DNA from: Legionella quinlivanii
GTDB taxonomy: Bacteria > Pseudomonadota > Gammaproteobacteria > Legionellales > Legionellaceae
Assembly (NCBI RefSeq): GCF_003265995.1
Contig: NZ_MVJN01000003.1
Coordinates: 62,001-126,000, forward strand
DNA length: 64,000 nucleotides
Reading direction: 5' to 3'
Each line of letters opens with the position of its first letter. Position 1 is the first letter of the stretch. Under the pieces are notes generated by a model, which did not search any database, had not been told where the DNA came from, and saw nothing but the letters and a program-made list of their open reading frames with translations. Below, piece after piece: positions 35,013 to 43,843 of this stretch. The translations under genes were made by a program, and so were the position numbers.

Positions 35013-35213
35013 AAGATTTTGATTTAGAAAGGGCCAATCAGTGTGTCGCCAATTGACCCAGTGGAATGACACATAGCAAGTCCAACCTCGCAAACGGAAT
35101 ATCTCACAGCAAATGTGCTATTGTCAACATTTCTGTACAGTAATTTACACTATTCGTAGACCCGATTGCTAATGTGCAGTAGACTCGCGATTTTGAATTA
35201 AAGCAGGCATGCC

Positions 35214-35645
35214 ATGTTCTATGGGGATAATGTTCAGGATACGCGACAAGTTTTTTTTGAGTGCTGGAGAAAATACCGTCAGCAAGAGGCATTGACTGCT
35301 TTAGAGCAGCAAGTAGTGAATGTCATTCTTTCGCATCCTGAATATCATGCCATTCTTGATGACCCGCAGGCTAATCTGGCCAGAGCTTATACTCCGGAGA
35401 TGGGACAAAGCAATCCTTTCCTGCATCTGGGTATGCATCTGGCAATTCGTGATCAGGTTACAACTAACCGCCCAGCCGGTATTCTGGTTATTTATCAGCA
35501 ACTGATAACCAGGCATCAGGATGAGTTACAGGTAGAACACCTGATGATGGAATGTTTAGCTGAAACATTGTGGCAAGCCCAGCGCGGCATGCCCCCACAG
35601 GATATTGAGGAGCATTACCTGCTTTCGCTTAAACGTCTGAAGTGA
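35214..35645 (+). CDS. DUF1841 family protein
   Basis: A 143-residue helical, soluble protein matching the DUF1841 pattern: RQVFFECWRKYR near the N-terminus, HPEYHAILDDP, NPFLHLGMHLAIRDQ and HLMMECLAETLWQAQR. The family is widespread in beta/gammaproteobacteria with unknown function. It starts right after GGCATGCC, with no strong ribosome site. Convergent with the methyltransferase gene beyond it. Confidence 0.85.
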   Translation: MFYGDNVQDTRQVFFECWRKYRQQEALTALEQQVVNVILSHPEYHAILDDPQANLARAYTPEMGQSNPFLHLGMHLAIRDQVTTNRPAGILVIYQQLITRHQDELQVEHLMMECLAETLWQAQRGMPPQDIEEHYLLSLKRLK

Positions 35646-35658
35646 GCCAGAGGGCTAT

Positions 35659-36594
35659 TTAATTAAACCCCGGGTAGAAGAAAGTAACCTCATGCTTATT
35701 ATAAAACAAATTAATAAGCGAAGAGCCCTCAATCTCGCGCAATTCTTTAAGCGTGGCCCAGTCCGTTTCACCCTGCAATTTGATCGTGAAAATCATTTGA
35801 CCCGCTTTACCAGACTCAAGCCATTTTCTGATTAGCGTCAATGCTCTGTCTGGATAACAGGCAATATCCGACAATACCCAGTCGTAGGTCTTCTCCAGTT
35901 TTGAAGGCTCAAGCGCAAACGCACTCTGCTTCAGGCAGCTGACACCTGGCAGGGCAGCAATTCGCGGTTCAAGGGGAGCTTTATCTACAGCCGTCACTTG
36001 GGTTCCCAGCGATTGCATGACATAGGTCCAGCCTCCAGGTGATGCACCCAAATCAAGAGCACTTTCTCCTGATCTTGGATATCGGTCTAACAGGCTTAAA
36101 GCTTCCCATAGTTTCAAATAGGCACGATTTGGAGGGTTGACCTTATCTTCTATGAAATAACAGTGACCCGCGGGCCAGGGTTTTAAACGATCCACGCTAT
36201 AGAGGAGCGTATTTTGATCAAGCAGACAAAAGCCTCCGATTGATGGAATCTCCTCCTGTAGAGGGAAGGAACGCAGTAAAGGAGGGAGCTTTCGCAATTG
36301 GTCGACAATCAAGTGAGAGCGCCGGATATGGCTTGCAGGTTGCAGGTACCAGTATTTTCCTGCCTGTTTTAATAATTTGACCGCCTCGCTGATGGATGTG
36401 AACTGATGGATCTGCGGTTTGAACCAGGTATCGAGAGCGAAACAAGGCTTAATAGCACGAGATGATAGCACAACATTTTCAATGATTCTGGTTTCGCCGC
36501 CAAGCTCATTATTTAACTCTGCCAAGCGTTCAGCCTTGCCAATATATACCGCATTGACCGTATTGAAATTTTCCATAGATAAATAAAGATACAC
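35659..36594 (-). CDS. FtsJ-type rRNA 2'-O-methyltransferase (RlmM-like)
   Basis: A 311-residue protein with a Rossmann methyltransferase domain in its C-terminal half. The SAM motif LDLGASPGGWTYVM is near residue 183. The catalytic K-D-K-E set can be read as the Lys before this motif, Asp in SDIACYP, Lys in TIKLQG and Glu in KHEVTFFYP. The N-terminal half has a THUMP-like position and could bind RNA, so the closest match is RlmM (2'-O-methylation of C2498 in 23S rRNA), though it is shorter than E. coli RlmM (366). Start is GTG 36594 or ATG 36576, neither with a clear ribosome site. Confidence 0.75.
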   Translation of the reverse strand: MYLYLSMENFNTVNAVYIGKAERLAELNNELGGETRIIENVVLSSRAIKPCFALDTWFKPQIHQFTSISEAVKLLKQAGKYWYLQPASHIRRSHLIVDQLRKLPPLLRSFPLQEEIPSIGGFCLLDQNTLLYSVDRLKPWPAGHCYFIEDKVNPPNRAYLKLWEALSLLDRYPRSGESALDLGASPGGWTYVMQSLGTQVTAVDKAPLEPRIAALPGVSCLKQSAFALEPSKLEKTYDWVLSDIACYPDRALTLIRKWLESGKAGQMIFTIKLQGETDWATLKELREIEGSSLINLFYNKHEVTFFYPGFN

Positions 36595-36812
36595 AAAAAG
36601 ATTTAGATTTTTCAGTCAAGAGATTACACTAAAATACTAACTTTTTCTTCTATCGTGCCAGATAATCTTCCTATTGGCCTTGTGCAGGTAACCGTCCATT
36701 GAATTAAATCCTTATTTATAGAGGGTGTTTTAAGTTTTGGCAAAAGCGAAAAAGCTACTCATTTATATACAGAATCGGTTAACATAGTGCATTCTTTTTT
36801 ATCGAACAAACC

Positions 36813-37562
36813 ATGAGCAAGCATCAAAAAACGCATTTCGGCTTTGAGTCCGTTGCCTGGGAGGACAAAGAAAAAAAAGTCAGGGAAGTTTTTCAGTCAG
36901 TCGCTGAAAATTATGATCTCATGAACAATCTTATGTCTTTTGGTATTCATCACTTGTGGAAACGGTTTACTGTCGAGCTCAGTCAGGTCCGGCCTGGACA
37001 AACGGTATTGGACTTAGCGGGTGGAAGCGGCGATTTAACCCGATTACTAAGCCAGAAGGTAGGCGACAAAGGTTTGGTCATACTGGCTGATATTAATTCA
37101 GCTATGCTTGAAGTAGGCCGTAAACGTTTAATTAACGAAGGATTGCTGCATAACGTACAGTATGCACAGGCCAATGCACAGATGCTTCCCTTTGTTGATA
37201 ACAGTTTTCACTGTATCTGTATTGGCTTTGGCTTGAGAAATGTAACCGATAAAGATGAGGCATTGCGATCGATGTTTCGAGTTTGCAAGCCGGGGGGCAA
37301 ATTAATGGTACTCGAATTTTCAACGCCTGTGTTACCCGGATTAAAACCCATTTATGATTGGTATTCTTTTAATGTTCTACCGCAATTGGGCCAGTTATTT
37401 GCTAAAGATAGCAGCAGTTACCGCTATCTTGCGGAATCAATCCGCATGCATCCCAACCAGGAAGAATTAAAAACGCAGATTGAAAAAGCCGGTTTTGAAG
37501 ACTGTCATTATCATAATCTGAGCGGAGGTATTGTTGCTTTGCACATTGCCCATAAATATTGA
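36813..37562 (+). CDS. ubiE: Ubiquinone/menaquinone biosynthesis C-methyltransferase UbiE
   Basis: A 249-residue SAM-dependent C-methyltransferase of ubiquinone synthesis. The signature [19 protein letters not shown] is near residue 35, motif I is [12 protein letters not shown] near 64, and the [25 protein letters not shown] motif is near 134. Length equals E. coli UbiE (251). First gene of ubiE-ubiJ-ubiB-tatA-tatB, the conserved gammaproteobacterial order. Confidence 0.97.
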   Translation: MSKHQKTHFGFESVAWEDKEKKVREVFQSVAENYDLMNNLMSFGIHHLWKRFTVELSQVRPGQTVLDLAGGSGDLTRLLSQKVGDKGLVILADINSAMLEVGRKRLINEGLLHNVQYAQANAQMLPFVDNSFHCICIGFGLRNVTDKDEALRSMFRVCKPGGKLMVLEFSTPVLPGLKPIYDWYSFNVLPQLGQLFAKDSSSYRYLAESIRMHPNQEELKTQIEKAGFEDCHYHNLSGGIVALHIAHKY

Positions 37563-37571
37563 GAGCATTTT

Positions 37572-38189
37572 ATGATTAAGAAATATTCATTAAAAGTGTT
37601 ACAAAAAGCCATCAACCTGGCTCTGTCTCTTGATGATACTATGCCGGGTAAAATTGCTGAACTCAATGGCAAAATCATTGAAATTTCCATAGATACACTG
37701 GGAATTAAATTTTTTATAGAATTTAAGGAGGGGCGTCTTAAGCTATTGGATCATTGTGATGAAAAGCCGGATACTTTAATCCACAGCTCGCCCCTGGGGC
37801 TGATCCGTTTAAGCCTTCTTCCTGCCTCCAGGGCACGCTCACTTTTCAATGACAAAATTCACATTTCAGGCGACATTGAACTGGGCGAGAAAGTAAAAAA
37901 ACTGTTTGATGAACTGGATATTGATTGGGAGGGGCATCTGGCCCGCTTTACCGGGGATGTGATTGCTTACCAGTTAGGCTCTTTTCTTCGCCAGGGAATG
38001 GATTTGAAAAATCGGGTAGAGGATTCTTTACGCAGCAACTTAAATGATTATCTTCATGAGGAAGCCCGTCTGTTTCCGCCTCGGGAAGAAATCGATGATT
38101 TTTTTCACGATATTGATCAGTTAAATCTGGATGTCGAACGGCTGCAAGCCAAACTCAATTTATTAAAAAAAGCGTATGAAACCCGTTAA
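37572..38189 (+). CDS. ubiJ: Ubiquinone biosynthesis accessory factor UbiJ (SCP2 domain)
   Basis: A 205-residue protein with an N-terminal sterol carrier protein 2-like lipid-binding domain (about 10-110) and a C-terminal helical tail (FFHDIDQLNLDVERLQAKLNLLKKAYE). UbiJ with UbiK organises the Ubi enzymes and binds ubiquinone intermediates. It lies 9 bases after ubiE and overlaps ubiB by 14 bases, the standard order. Confidence 0.9.
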   Translation: MIKKYSLKVLQKAINLALSLDDTMPGKIAELNGKIIEISIDTLGIKFFIEFKEGRLKLLDHCDEKPDTLIHSSPLGLIRLSLLPASRARSLFNDKIHISGDIELGEKVKKLFDELDIDWEGHLARFTGDVIAYQLGSFLRQGMDLKNRVEDSLRSNLNDYLHEEARLFPPREEIDDFFHDIDQLNLDVERLQAKLNLLKKAYETR

Positions 38190-39825
38190 GCAACTGATTA
38201 GACTTCTGTATATCAATACGATCCTGGCGCGCAATGGTTTAGACAGCGTGATTGTCTCCATTCGTCTTTTTTCTCCATTCCGCTTTATTGTCTATTTAAA
38301 CCCCTGGAACTGGTTTCGCAGGGAAAAACTGAGCCGTGGAGAGGCTATTCGCAAAACCCTTGAGGAGTTAGGGCCAATATTTATTAAATTTGGTCAGGCG
38401 CTTTCAACTCGTCCGGATATTTTACCAGCGGATATCGCGCTGGAGCTTTGCAAGCTGCAGGACAATGTGCCTCCTTTTGACAGCAAAACCGCATTATCGA
38501 TAATCGAAGCCGCCTATGGGCGCTCCGCCTTTGAAGTATTTGCCGAATTCGATACCAATGTGCTGGCATCCGCCTCAATGGCGCAAGTCCATGCCGCCCG
38601 TTTAAAAACCGGCGAAGAAGTCGTTGTTAAAATATTAAGACCCAATATGCTAAAAATTATTCAGCAGGATTTGAGCATCATGTATACCATCGCCAATCTG
38701 GCCGAGCGTTACTGGGCGGATAGCAAGCGCTTGAAACCGCGGGAAATTGTTCAGGAATTTGAACACAATCTTATTGATGAGCTCGATCTGCAGCGCGAAG
38801 CCGCCAACGCCGGCCAGCTTCGGCGCAATTTTCAAAACTCACCCTTACTCTATATTCCGGAAGTATTCTGGGATTATACCCGTGAAAATATCATGGTGAT
38901 GGAACGCATCCACGGTATACCGGTAGCTGATATCGCCACTCTGCAAGCGAACCAGATTGATATTAAAAAACTGGCCGAACGCGGGGTTGAGATTTTCTTT
39001 ACCCAGGTGTTCAGAGATTGTTTCTTTCATGCCGATATGCATCCAGGCAATATTTTTGTCTCCTATGAACATCCGCATGATCCACAGTACATCTGCATTG
39101 ATTTTGGCATTATCGGCACTCTGAATGAAAATGACAAACGCTATCTTGCTGAAAATCTGGTCGCCTTTTTTAATCGAGATTATCGCCGGGTTGCGCAGTT
39201 GCATGTGGAGTCGGGATGGGTTGCCAGAGATACACGGGTCGAGGAATTTGAAAGTGCCGTGCGAACTGTTTGCGAGCCTATTTTTGAAAAACCGCTTAAG
39301 GACATCTCTTTCGCCCAGGTCGTTCTTCGTTTGTTTCAGGTAGCCCGGCGTTTTCAAATGGAAGTTCAGCCGCAACTGGTATTGTTACAAAAAACATTAC
39401 TGGCAATTGAGGGATTAGGACGCCAGCTCTACCCTGAGCTGGATCTCTGGGCAACAGCCAAACCTTTTCTGGAAAAGTGGATAAAGCAGCAAATGGGGCC
39501 GCGGGCCTTCCTGCAGCAACTAAGAGACAATCTTCCTTTCTATGCGGAACAACTTCCGCAGCTGCCTCGTCTCATGCACGAGGTGCTAATGCTTAGCAAA
39601 GAAGAAAAAATGCGCTCACTGTATCAGATCAATCATTTATCTCTGCCGCAAAAAAGAAGTTTCTGGTTCAGGGGGTTGGGAACAGGCATTTTTATAAGTC
39701 TGGCAGCCATCGGCATTTTAAGTTATTTTAGTTTACTGGATCCACGACAATTGGGGCTATCAAGCTTTCTGGTTGCCTGCGGAGGGGCTTTAATTACTTT
39801 AATTCATCGAACAAACAGGAGCTAA
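38176..39825 (+). CDS. ubiB: UbiB-family atypical kinase-like protein
   Basis: A 549-residue ADCK/UbiB protein required for ubiquinone synthesis. The family KxGQ motif reads KFGQALSTRPD near residue 72; the Ala-rich nucleotide loop is ASASMAQVHAA; the catalytic loop is FHADMHPGNIFV and the DFG equivalent IDFGIIG. Two C-terminal hydrophobic helices anchor it in the membrane. Length matches E. coli UbiB (546). It overlaps ubiJ and precedes tatA by one base. Confidence 0.97.
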   Translation: MKPVKQLIRLLYINTILARNGLDSVIVSIRLFSPFRFIVYLNPWNWFRREKLSRGEAIRKTLEELGPIFIKFGQALSTRPDILPADIALELCKLQDNVPPFDSKTALSIIEAAYGRSAFEVFAEFDTNVLASASMAQVHAARLKTGEEVVVKILRPNMLKIIQQDLSIMYTIANLAERYWADSKRLKPREIVQEFEHNLIDELDLQREAANAGQLRRNFQNSPLLYIPEVFWDYTRENIMVMERIHGIPVADIATLQANQIDIKKLAERGVEIFFTQVFRDCFFHADMHPGNIFVSYEHPHDPQYICIDFGIIGTLNENDKRYLAENLVAFFNRDYRRVAQLHVESGWVARDTRVEEFESAVRTVCEPIFEKPLKDISFAQVVLRLFQVARRFQMEVQPQLVLLQKTLLAIEGLGRQLYPELDLWATAKPFLEKWIKQQMGPRAFLQQLRDNLPFYAEQLPQLPRLMHEVLMLSKEEKMRSLYQINHLSLPQKRSFWFRGLGTGIFISLAAIGILSYFSLLDPRQLGLSSFLVACGGALITLIHRTNRS

Positions 39826-39826
39826 T

Positions 39827-40006
39827 ATGGGCTTAAGCGGCGTCAGTCCTTTGTCATTACTACTCATTTTATTCATCATCCTTGCCTTGTTTGGCACTAA
39901 CAAACTCAAAAATATAGGCAGTGACCTGGGCAGCGCTATTAAAAGCTTTCGTAAAGCCATGAATGATGAAGACAAACCAGATGACAAAGACGACAAGAAC
40001 TCATGA
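39827..40006 (+). CDS. tatA: Sec-independent translocase subunit TatA
   Basis: A 59-residue protein with an N-terminal hydrophobic helix (PLSLLLILFIILALFG), then the amphipathic helix NKLKNIGSDLGSAIKSFRKAM and an acidic tail (DEDKPDDKDDK). The hinge and FG-like element (ALFGTNKL) and the conserved Phe-Arg-Lys are typical of TatA. It pores or thins the membrane for export of folded proteins. An AGGAGC ribosome site precedes the ATG. Its stop overlaps the tatB start as ATGA. Confidence 0.93.
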   Translation: MGLSGVSPLSLLLILFIILALFGTNKLKNIGSDLGSAIKSFRKAMNDEDKPDDKDDKNS

Positions 40007-40230
40007 ACAGCGCGGAGTTACTGGTCATTGCCATTGTCGCCGTCATTGTGTTTGGCCCTGGGAAATTGCCTATGTTAGCGGAACATCTTGGAAAGCTGTT
40101 TCGCCAGTTCAATCGCTTTCGTGATCAGGCCTCTCAATTCTGGCAGCAGCAAATGAACGAACAGCAATTAAAAGAAAATGAACGCAAGGCAAAAGAAGCC
40201 GATTCTGTGTATCAGCGCGAAAAAGAATAA
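40003..40230 (+). CDS. tatB: Sec-independent translocase subunit TatB, short form
   Basis: A 75-residue protein: membrane helix ELLVIAIVAVIVFGPGKLP followed by an amphipathic helix (LAEHLGKLFRQFNRFRDQASQFW) and a charged tail. The FGPGKLP motif is the TatB/TatA signature, and the Glu near position 5 (SAELLVI) fits TatB. It is less than half the length of E. coli TatB (171). tatC is not present after it or anywhere in the window. Confidence 0.88.
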   Translation: MNSAELLVIAIVAVIVFGPGKLPMLAEHLGKLFRQFNRFRDQASQFWQQQMNEQQLKENERKAKEADSVYQREKE

Positions 40231-40267
40231 TCCAGGTTGCCAGCAAAAATAACACAATTACCGCGAG

Positions 40268-40459
40268 CTGAGGAATTCCCTCATTTTTTATATAGTCAGC
40301 GGATGACTTAACATTGCTCAAACAGCTCTATTATCGTGTCGTTCCCGCGAAGGCGGGAATCTATTTCTAAGATAATTCCTAACTTTGTTTGCTAGATGGA
40401 TTTCCGCCTACGCGGAAATGACACTATTTTTTGAATGAAAAAATGAGGGGATTCCTCAG
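40268..40459. repeat. Nested inverted-repeat element of 192 bp
   Basis: The outer ends CTGAGGAATTCCCTCATTTT and AAAATGAGGGGATTCCTCAG (about 21 bases, one mismatch) flank an inner palindrome: GTTCCCGCGAAGGCGGGAA at about 40341-40359 pairs with TTTCCGCCTACGCGGAAAT at 40409-40427. The inner palindrome resembles the centre of the MITE-like element but its ends differ, so it looks like a composite. It lies between convergent tatB and msrBA. Confidence 0.8.
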
Positions 40460-40475
40460 TCCACGAACAGAGATA

Positions 40476-41345
40476 TTAATCAAACCTCGATACCGGGCGA
40501 TGACAATAAGGCGCCTTGTGGTGCTTCTGATAATAATCCTGATGATAGTCTTCAGCTGGCCAAAAAACCTGCGCTTCCAATACTTTTGTAGCGACCTGAT
40601 GGCCTTTAGCCTGCAATAATTGAATCAGCTTTTGTACCGTTTCCAGCTGTTCATCATCATAATAAAAAACAGCACTTTGATATTGCGGCCCAATATCAGG
40701 ACCTTGTCCGCTTCGCTGGGTAGGATCATGAATTTCAAAAAAGCGTCTGATAACCGAGTAATAATCAATTTGATTCCGATCATAAATGACTCTTGCCGCC
40801 TCATAATGCCCGGTATTGCCATGACAAACCTGTTCATAACCGGGATTTGCCACATGACCTCCGGTATACCCGACCTCGACCTTGAGCACGCCGGGAAGTA
40901 ACTTGAGAAAATGATCCACTCCCCAGAAACATCCACCCGCTACAATAGCCTCTTCTGTATCAAGCACCGTATCGCTTTCTACAAAATCAATCGATGCCGA
41001 ATTCACGCAATGACGCAGATTCTTATGCGTGAAGTGTTCGCCAGTAAATACATGCCCAAGATGAGCATCACAACGTTCACAAAGTATCTCAGTGCGCTGA
41101 CCATCTGCATCAGGAACCTGTTTAACAGCCTGAATGATATTGTCGTCGAAACTTGGCCAGCCACAGCCGGAATGAAACTGGCTTGAGCCGCGAAATAATG
41201 CCAAACCACAGCGGCGACAAAGATAAGTCCCTTGTTTTATCGGTTTGACATATTGCCCGGTGTGCGGATATTCGGTGGCTTTATCGCAAATAATCCGTCG
41301 GCTCTGAGGAGTAAGACTTGCTGTTTTATCTAGATAATGGTCCAT
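40476..41345 (-). CDS. msrBA: Fused peptide methionine sulfoxide reductase MsrB-MsrA
   Basis: A 289-residue bifunctional repair enzyme. The MsrB domain comes first (about 1-125): zinc cysteines CRRC (43, 46) and CERC (89, 92), HSGCGWPSF at 58-66 and catalytic Cys113 in RHCVNSAS. The MsrA domain follows (about 132-289) with GGCFWG and catalytic Cys139, then GHYEAARV. It reduces both R- and S-methionine sulfoxide. Without a signal peptide it should act in the cytoplasm. The B-A domain order is the reverse of many A-B fusions. AAGGTG precedes the ATG. Confidence 0.95.
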   Translation of the reverse strand: MDHYLDKTASLTPQSRRIICDKATEYPHTGQYVKPIKQGTYLCRRCGLALFRGSSQFHSGCGWPSFDDNIIQAVKQVPDADGQRTEILCERCDAHLGHVFTGEHFTHKNLRHCVNSASIDFVESDTVLDTEEAIVAGGCFWGVDHFLKLLPGVLKVEVGYTGGHVANPGYEQVCHGNTGHYEAARVIYDRNQIDYYSVIRRFFEIHDPTQRSGQGPDIGPQYQSAVFYYDDEQLETVQKLIQLLQAKGHQVATKVLEAQVFWPAEDYHQDYYQKHHKAPYCHRPVSRFD

Positions 41346-41474
41346 GATTCACCTTGTAAGGCGGCGAAATGGTCTGGCTGGGAAGTTTAAACCATGTAGC
41401 AGCATCAGGCTATCGCCAGAGGCCTCCCACTTGCGTGGAAGGCAAGTCAAATGCGACATTTCCTGGCTTGGCAG

Positions 41475-42449
41475 TTATTTCACTCTGCCACAAATTTTAT
41501 CAGCCATGTAACCAATAGCGCCTGCATAGTAGATAGAATTATTGTAGCGCAAAATCATCTTATAGTTAGGGAAGGCGAGAAATACCGGACCGCCATTAGG
41601 CTGTACAATACTGGCCTCGAGATTTTGATAGGGCAGCGGTTTACCGTCGGTGGTGCGAACGCCCATCGCGTTCCACTCGCTCACCGACTTCACCGTCGTT
41701 TTACCTTCCAGACTTTTGTCAAAATTGGCAGGCAGGCGTACATGGATAGCCCAGGGCTCGCCAGTTTGCCAGCCATTCTTTTTCATGTAATTGGCTATAG
41801 AGGCAAAGACATCCGCCTTGGCCTTCCAGATATCTTTTCGGCCATCGCCATCATAATCCACCGCGTACTCAACCCAGCTTGAGGGCAGGAATTGCGGCTG
41901 TCCCGAAGCCCCGGCCCATTCGCCTTTAAAATCCTTCAGGTTTACATGGCCATCGTTGACAATGTGCAAGGCCAGCATTAATTGCTTACGGAAAAAGTCC
42001 TGACGATTTGAATCATAGGCTAAAGTAGCTAAGGATTTGATGACCGGGAAGTCGCCCATGTAAGTACCATAACTGGTTTCCATTCCCCAGAAGGAGACGA
42101 TAAAACAGGGATCGACACCAAAACTTTGTCCTACCTGATCCAGCAGTTCTTTATTTCGCTGATAATTCTTTTTACCCATGGCAATACGATAGGCATCCGC
42201 ACGAGTATTTAAATACTTAGTGAAGGTCAGGCGGTGCTCAGGTTGTGAACGAGCAAGACTTTTAACCTGCCTGCTGGGTTCATGGATATCTGCAAAGGCC
42301 TGATCAAACAATGAAGCCGGAATGCCCTGAGATAATGCTTCCTGCCTTACACCAGCCACCCAGCTATTCCAGGACTGCTGATTCGCATAAGACATTGAGG
42401 TCATGGCGCCTAGTAAACAGGCCAGTGCTTTTAATCCAACTTTTTTCAT
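41475..42449 (-). CDS. mltB: Lytic murein transglycosylase B
   Basis: A 324-residue GH103 transglycosylase that cleaves peptidoglycan to 1,6-anhydro-muropeptides. A signal peptide (cleavage near MSYA at 20-22) precedes the catalytic domain. The catalytic Glu lies in FWGMETSYGTYMG near residue 123. The conserved FKGEWAGASGQPQFLPSSW and DYDGDGRKDIW follow. No lipobox Cys is seen, so it is soluble and periplasmic. GGGG upstream serves as ribosome site. Confidence 0.94.
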   Translation of the reverse strand: MKKVGLKALACLLGAMTSMSYANQQSWNSWVAGVRQEALSQGIPASLFDQAFADIHEPSRQVKSLARSQPEHRLTFTKYLNTRADAYRIAMGKKNYQRNKELLDQVGQSFGVDPCFIVSFWGMETSYGTYMGDFPVIKSLATLAYDSNRQDFFRKQLMLALHIVNDGHVNLKDFKGEWAGASGQPQFLPSSWVEYAVDYDGDGRKDIWKAKADVFASIANYMKKNGWQTGEPWAIHVRLPANFDKSLEGKTTVKSVSEWNAMGVRTTDGKPLPYQNLEASIVQPNGGPVFLAFPNYKMILRYNNSIYYAGAIGYMADKICGRVK

Positions 42450-42552
42450 GTGTTTCCCCTTGTATAGGATTCTGGCTCACCTGTCGATAAGCCCGAGTTT
42501 CATGGTTTTGTATTAAGCAGGAACCATGCCTTAAATTAATACCTCACAACGG

Positions 42553-43167
42553 CTAATTATTATTTTTAATTAGCGGTTCAATAACCGGCCAGACATTATC
42601 GAGAATTTTGCTCTGCGCCGCCATATTAGGATGAATATTATCATTTTGCATGTATTCGCGATGACCGGCAACACCTTCTAAAAACATTGCGACAAAAACG
42701 AGCTGATATTTTTGCGCCAGATCCTCATAGGCCTTGTCAAAGCGAGTCAGGAATTGCTGGCCATAATTGGGCGGCAGTTTAGTCGCTAATAACACCACGC
42801 GGGCATTGCTTTGCCGTGACATATTAATCATCGTTTCAAGGTTTTTGCTCATTTGCGCAAGAGACAAGCCCCGCAAACCATCATTCGCCCCCAGTTCAAT
42901 CACAACAATCTCGGGTTTATATTTTTTTAAAGCAGCCGGCAGTTTGGTCAGTCCGTTGCTGGTCGTATCCCCACTGGTACTAAGATTAACCGTTTGCCAA
43001 TTACCAGGATATTGACGCAATTTCTGATCAAGCAGCGCCACCCAGTTTTTCTGATCGGCAATACCATAACCGGCACTGAGGCTGTCACCTAAAATTAACA
43101 CTGTACCGGCTCGTAAAGGTGCTATCATAAAAAGTGAAAATATAAGAGCGAGGACTTTCCCTGGCAT
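42553..43167 (-). CDS. tesA: TesA-type periplasmic SGNH lysophospholipase/arylesterase
   Basis: A 204-residue SGNH hydrolase with signal peptide 1-20. The block I GDSLSAGYG has the nucleophile Ser29; block III is GANDGLRG; the catalytic Asp/His pair is in DNIHPN near the C-terminus. It hydrolyses esters or lysophospholipids in the periplasm like E. coli TesA/ApeA. AGGAG upstream of the ATG lies inside the divergent ybbA gene. The tesA/ybbA/ybbP arrangement is conserved. Confidence 0.93.
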   Translation of the reverse strand: MPGKVLALIFSLFMIAPLRAGTVLILGDSLSAGYGIADQKNWVALLDQKLRQYPGNWQTVNLSTSGDTTSNGLTKLPAALKKYKPEIVVIELGANDGLRGLSLAQMSKNLETMINMSRQSNARVVLLATKLPPNYGQQFLTRFDKAYEDLAQKYQLVFVAMFLEGVAGHREYMQNDNIHPNMAAQSKILDNVWPVIEPLIKNNN

Positions 43168-43843
43168 GGTATCTCCTATTCAATCGATTAGTTTACATCA
43201 CCTGAATTATCAGGTTCAAAGTGGAAATGAGCAATTGCTTATTCTCAGGGATATTAACCTGCGAATCAATTCCGGAATGACAATTGCTATCACCGGGGTG
43301 TCAGGTTCGGGTAAGACCTCGCTTTTAAATATCATGGCCGGCCTCGAATTACCCACCTCTGGGCAGGTTTATTATAATGAAACCGATATCACCCAATTAG
43401 ACGAGGATAGTCGGGCCAGTTTGAGAGCTGAACGAATTGGCTTTATTTTTCAATCCTTTCAATTATTACCGAATTTTTCTGCTCTCGAAAATATTATGTT
43501 ACCGCTGGAAATTACTAATCGAAAAAATGCAATGGCCATTGCTCTGCAATGGCTGGATCAGGTCGGATTAGCCAGGCGCGCCCATCATTTTCCTTCCCAG
43601 CTTTCCGGGGGAGAACAGCAGCGTATTGCCATCGCTCGGGCATTTGCAATCACCCCTTCGATTCTGTTTGCTGATGAGCCAACTGGTAATCTGGATAAAA
43701 AAACGGGGCAGCACATCATTGACTTACTTTTCGAGCTGAATTCAGCGCATCGAAGTACGCTGGTGATTGTAACTCATGATGAGTCTCTTGCGGCACGCTG
43801 CCATACGCATTGGCCGCTTGCAGAAGGACAGTTGAAATGCTAG
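43166..43843 (+). CDS. ybbA: ABC transporter ATPase YbbA (LolD-like)
   Basis: A 225-residue ABC ATPase of the LolD/MacB-type group. Walker A is GVSGSGKTS (44-52), the signature [10 protein letters not shown] near 146 and Walker B ILFADEP near 168, with the H-loop THDES after it. It pairs with the YbbP permease, whose gene overlaps its end. Its start codon overlaps the tesA start codon on the other strand (CATG), and no ribosome site is visible there; a start a few codons later is possible. The pair is thought to handle lipids or an envelope substrate. Confidence 0.9.
   Translation: MVSPIQSISLHHLNYQVQSGNEQLLILRDINLRINSGMTIAITGVSGSGKTSLLNIMAGLELPTSGQVYYNETDITQLDEDSRASLRAERIGFIFQSFQLLPNFSALENIMLPLEITNRKNAMAIALQWLDQVGLARRAHHFPSQLSGGEQQRIAIARAFAITPSILFADEPTGNLDKKTGQHIIDLLFELNSAHRSTLVIVTHDESLAARCHTHWPLAEGQLKC

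Noticed and set aside
40109..40321. Reverse frame with hydrophobic stretch
   Set aside because: It overlaps tatB antisense and runs into a palindromic repeat; no ribosome site.
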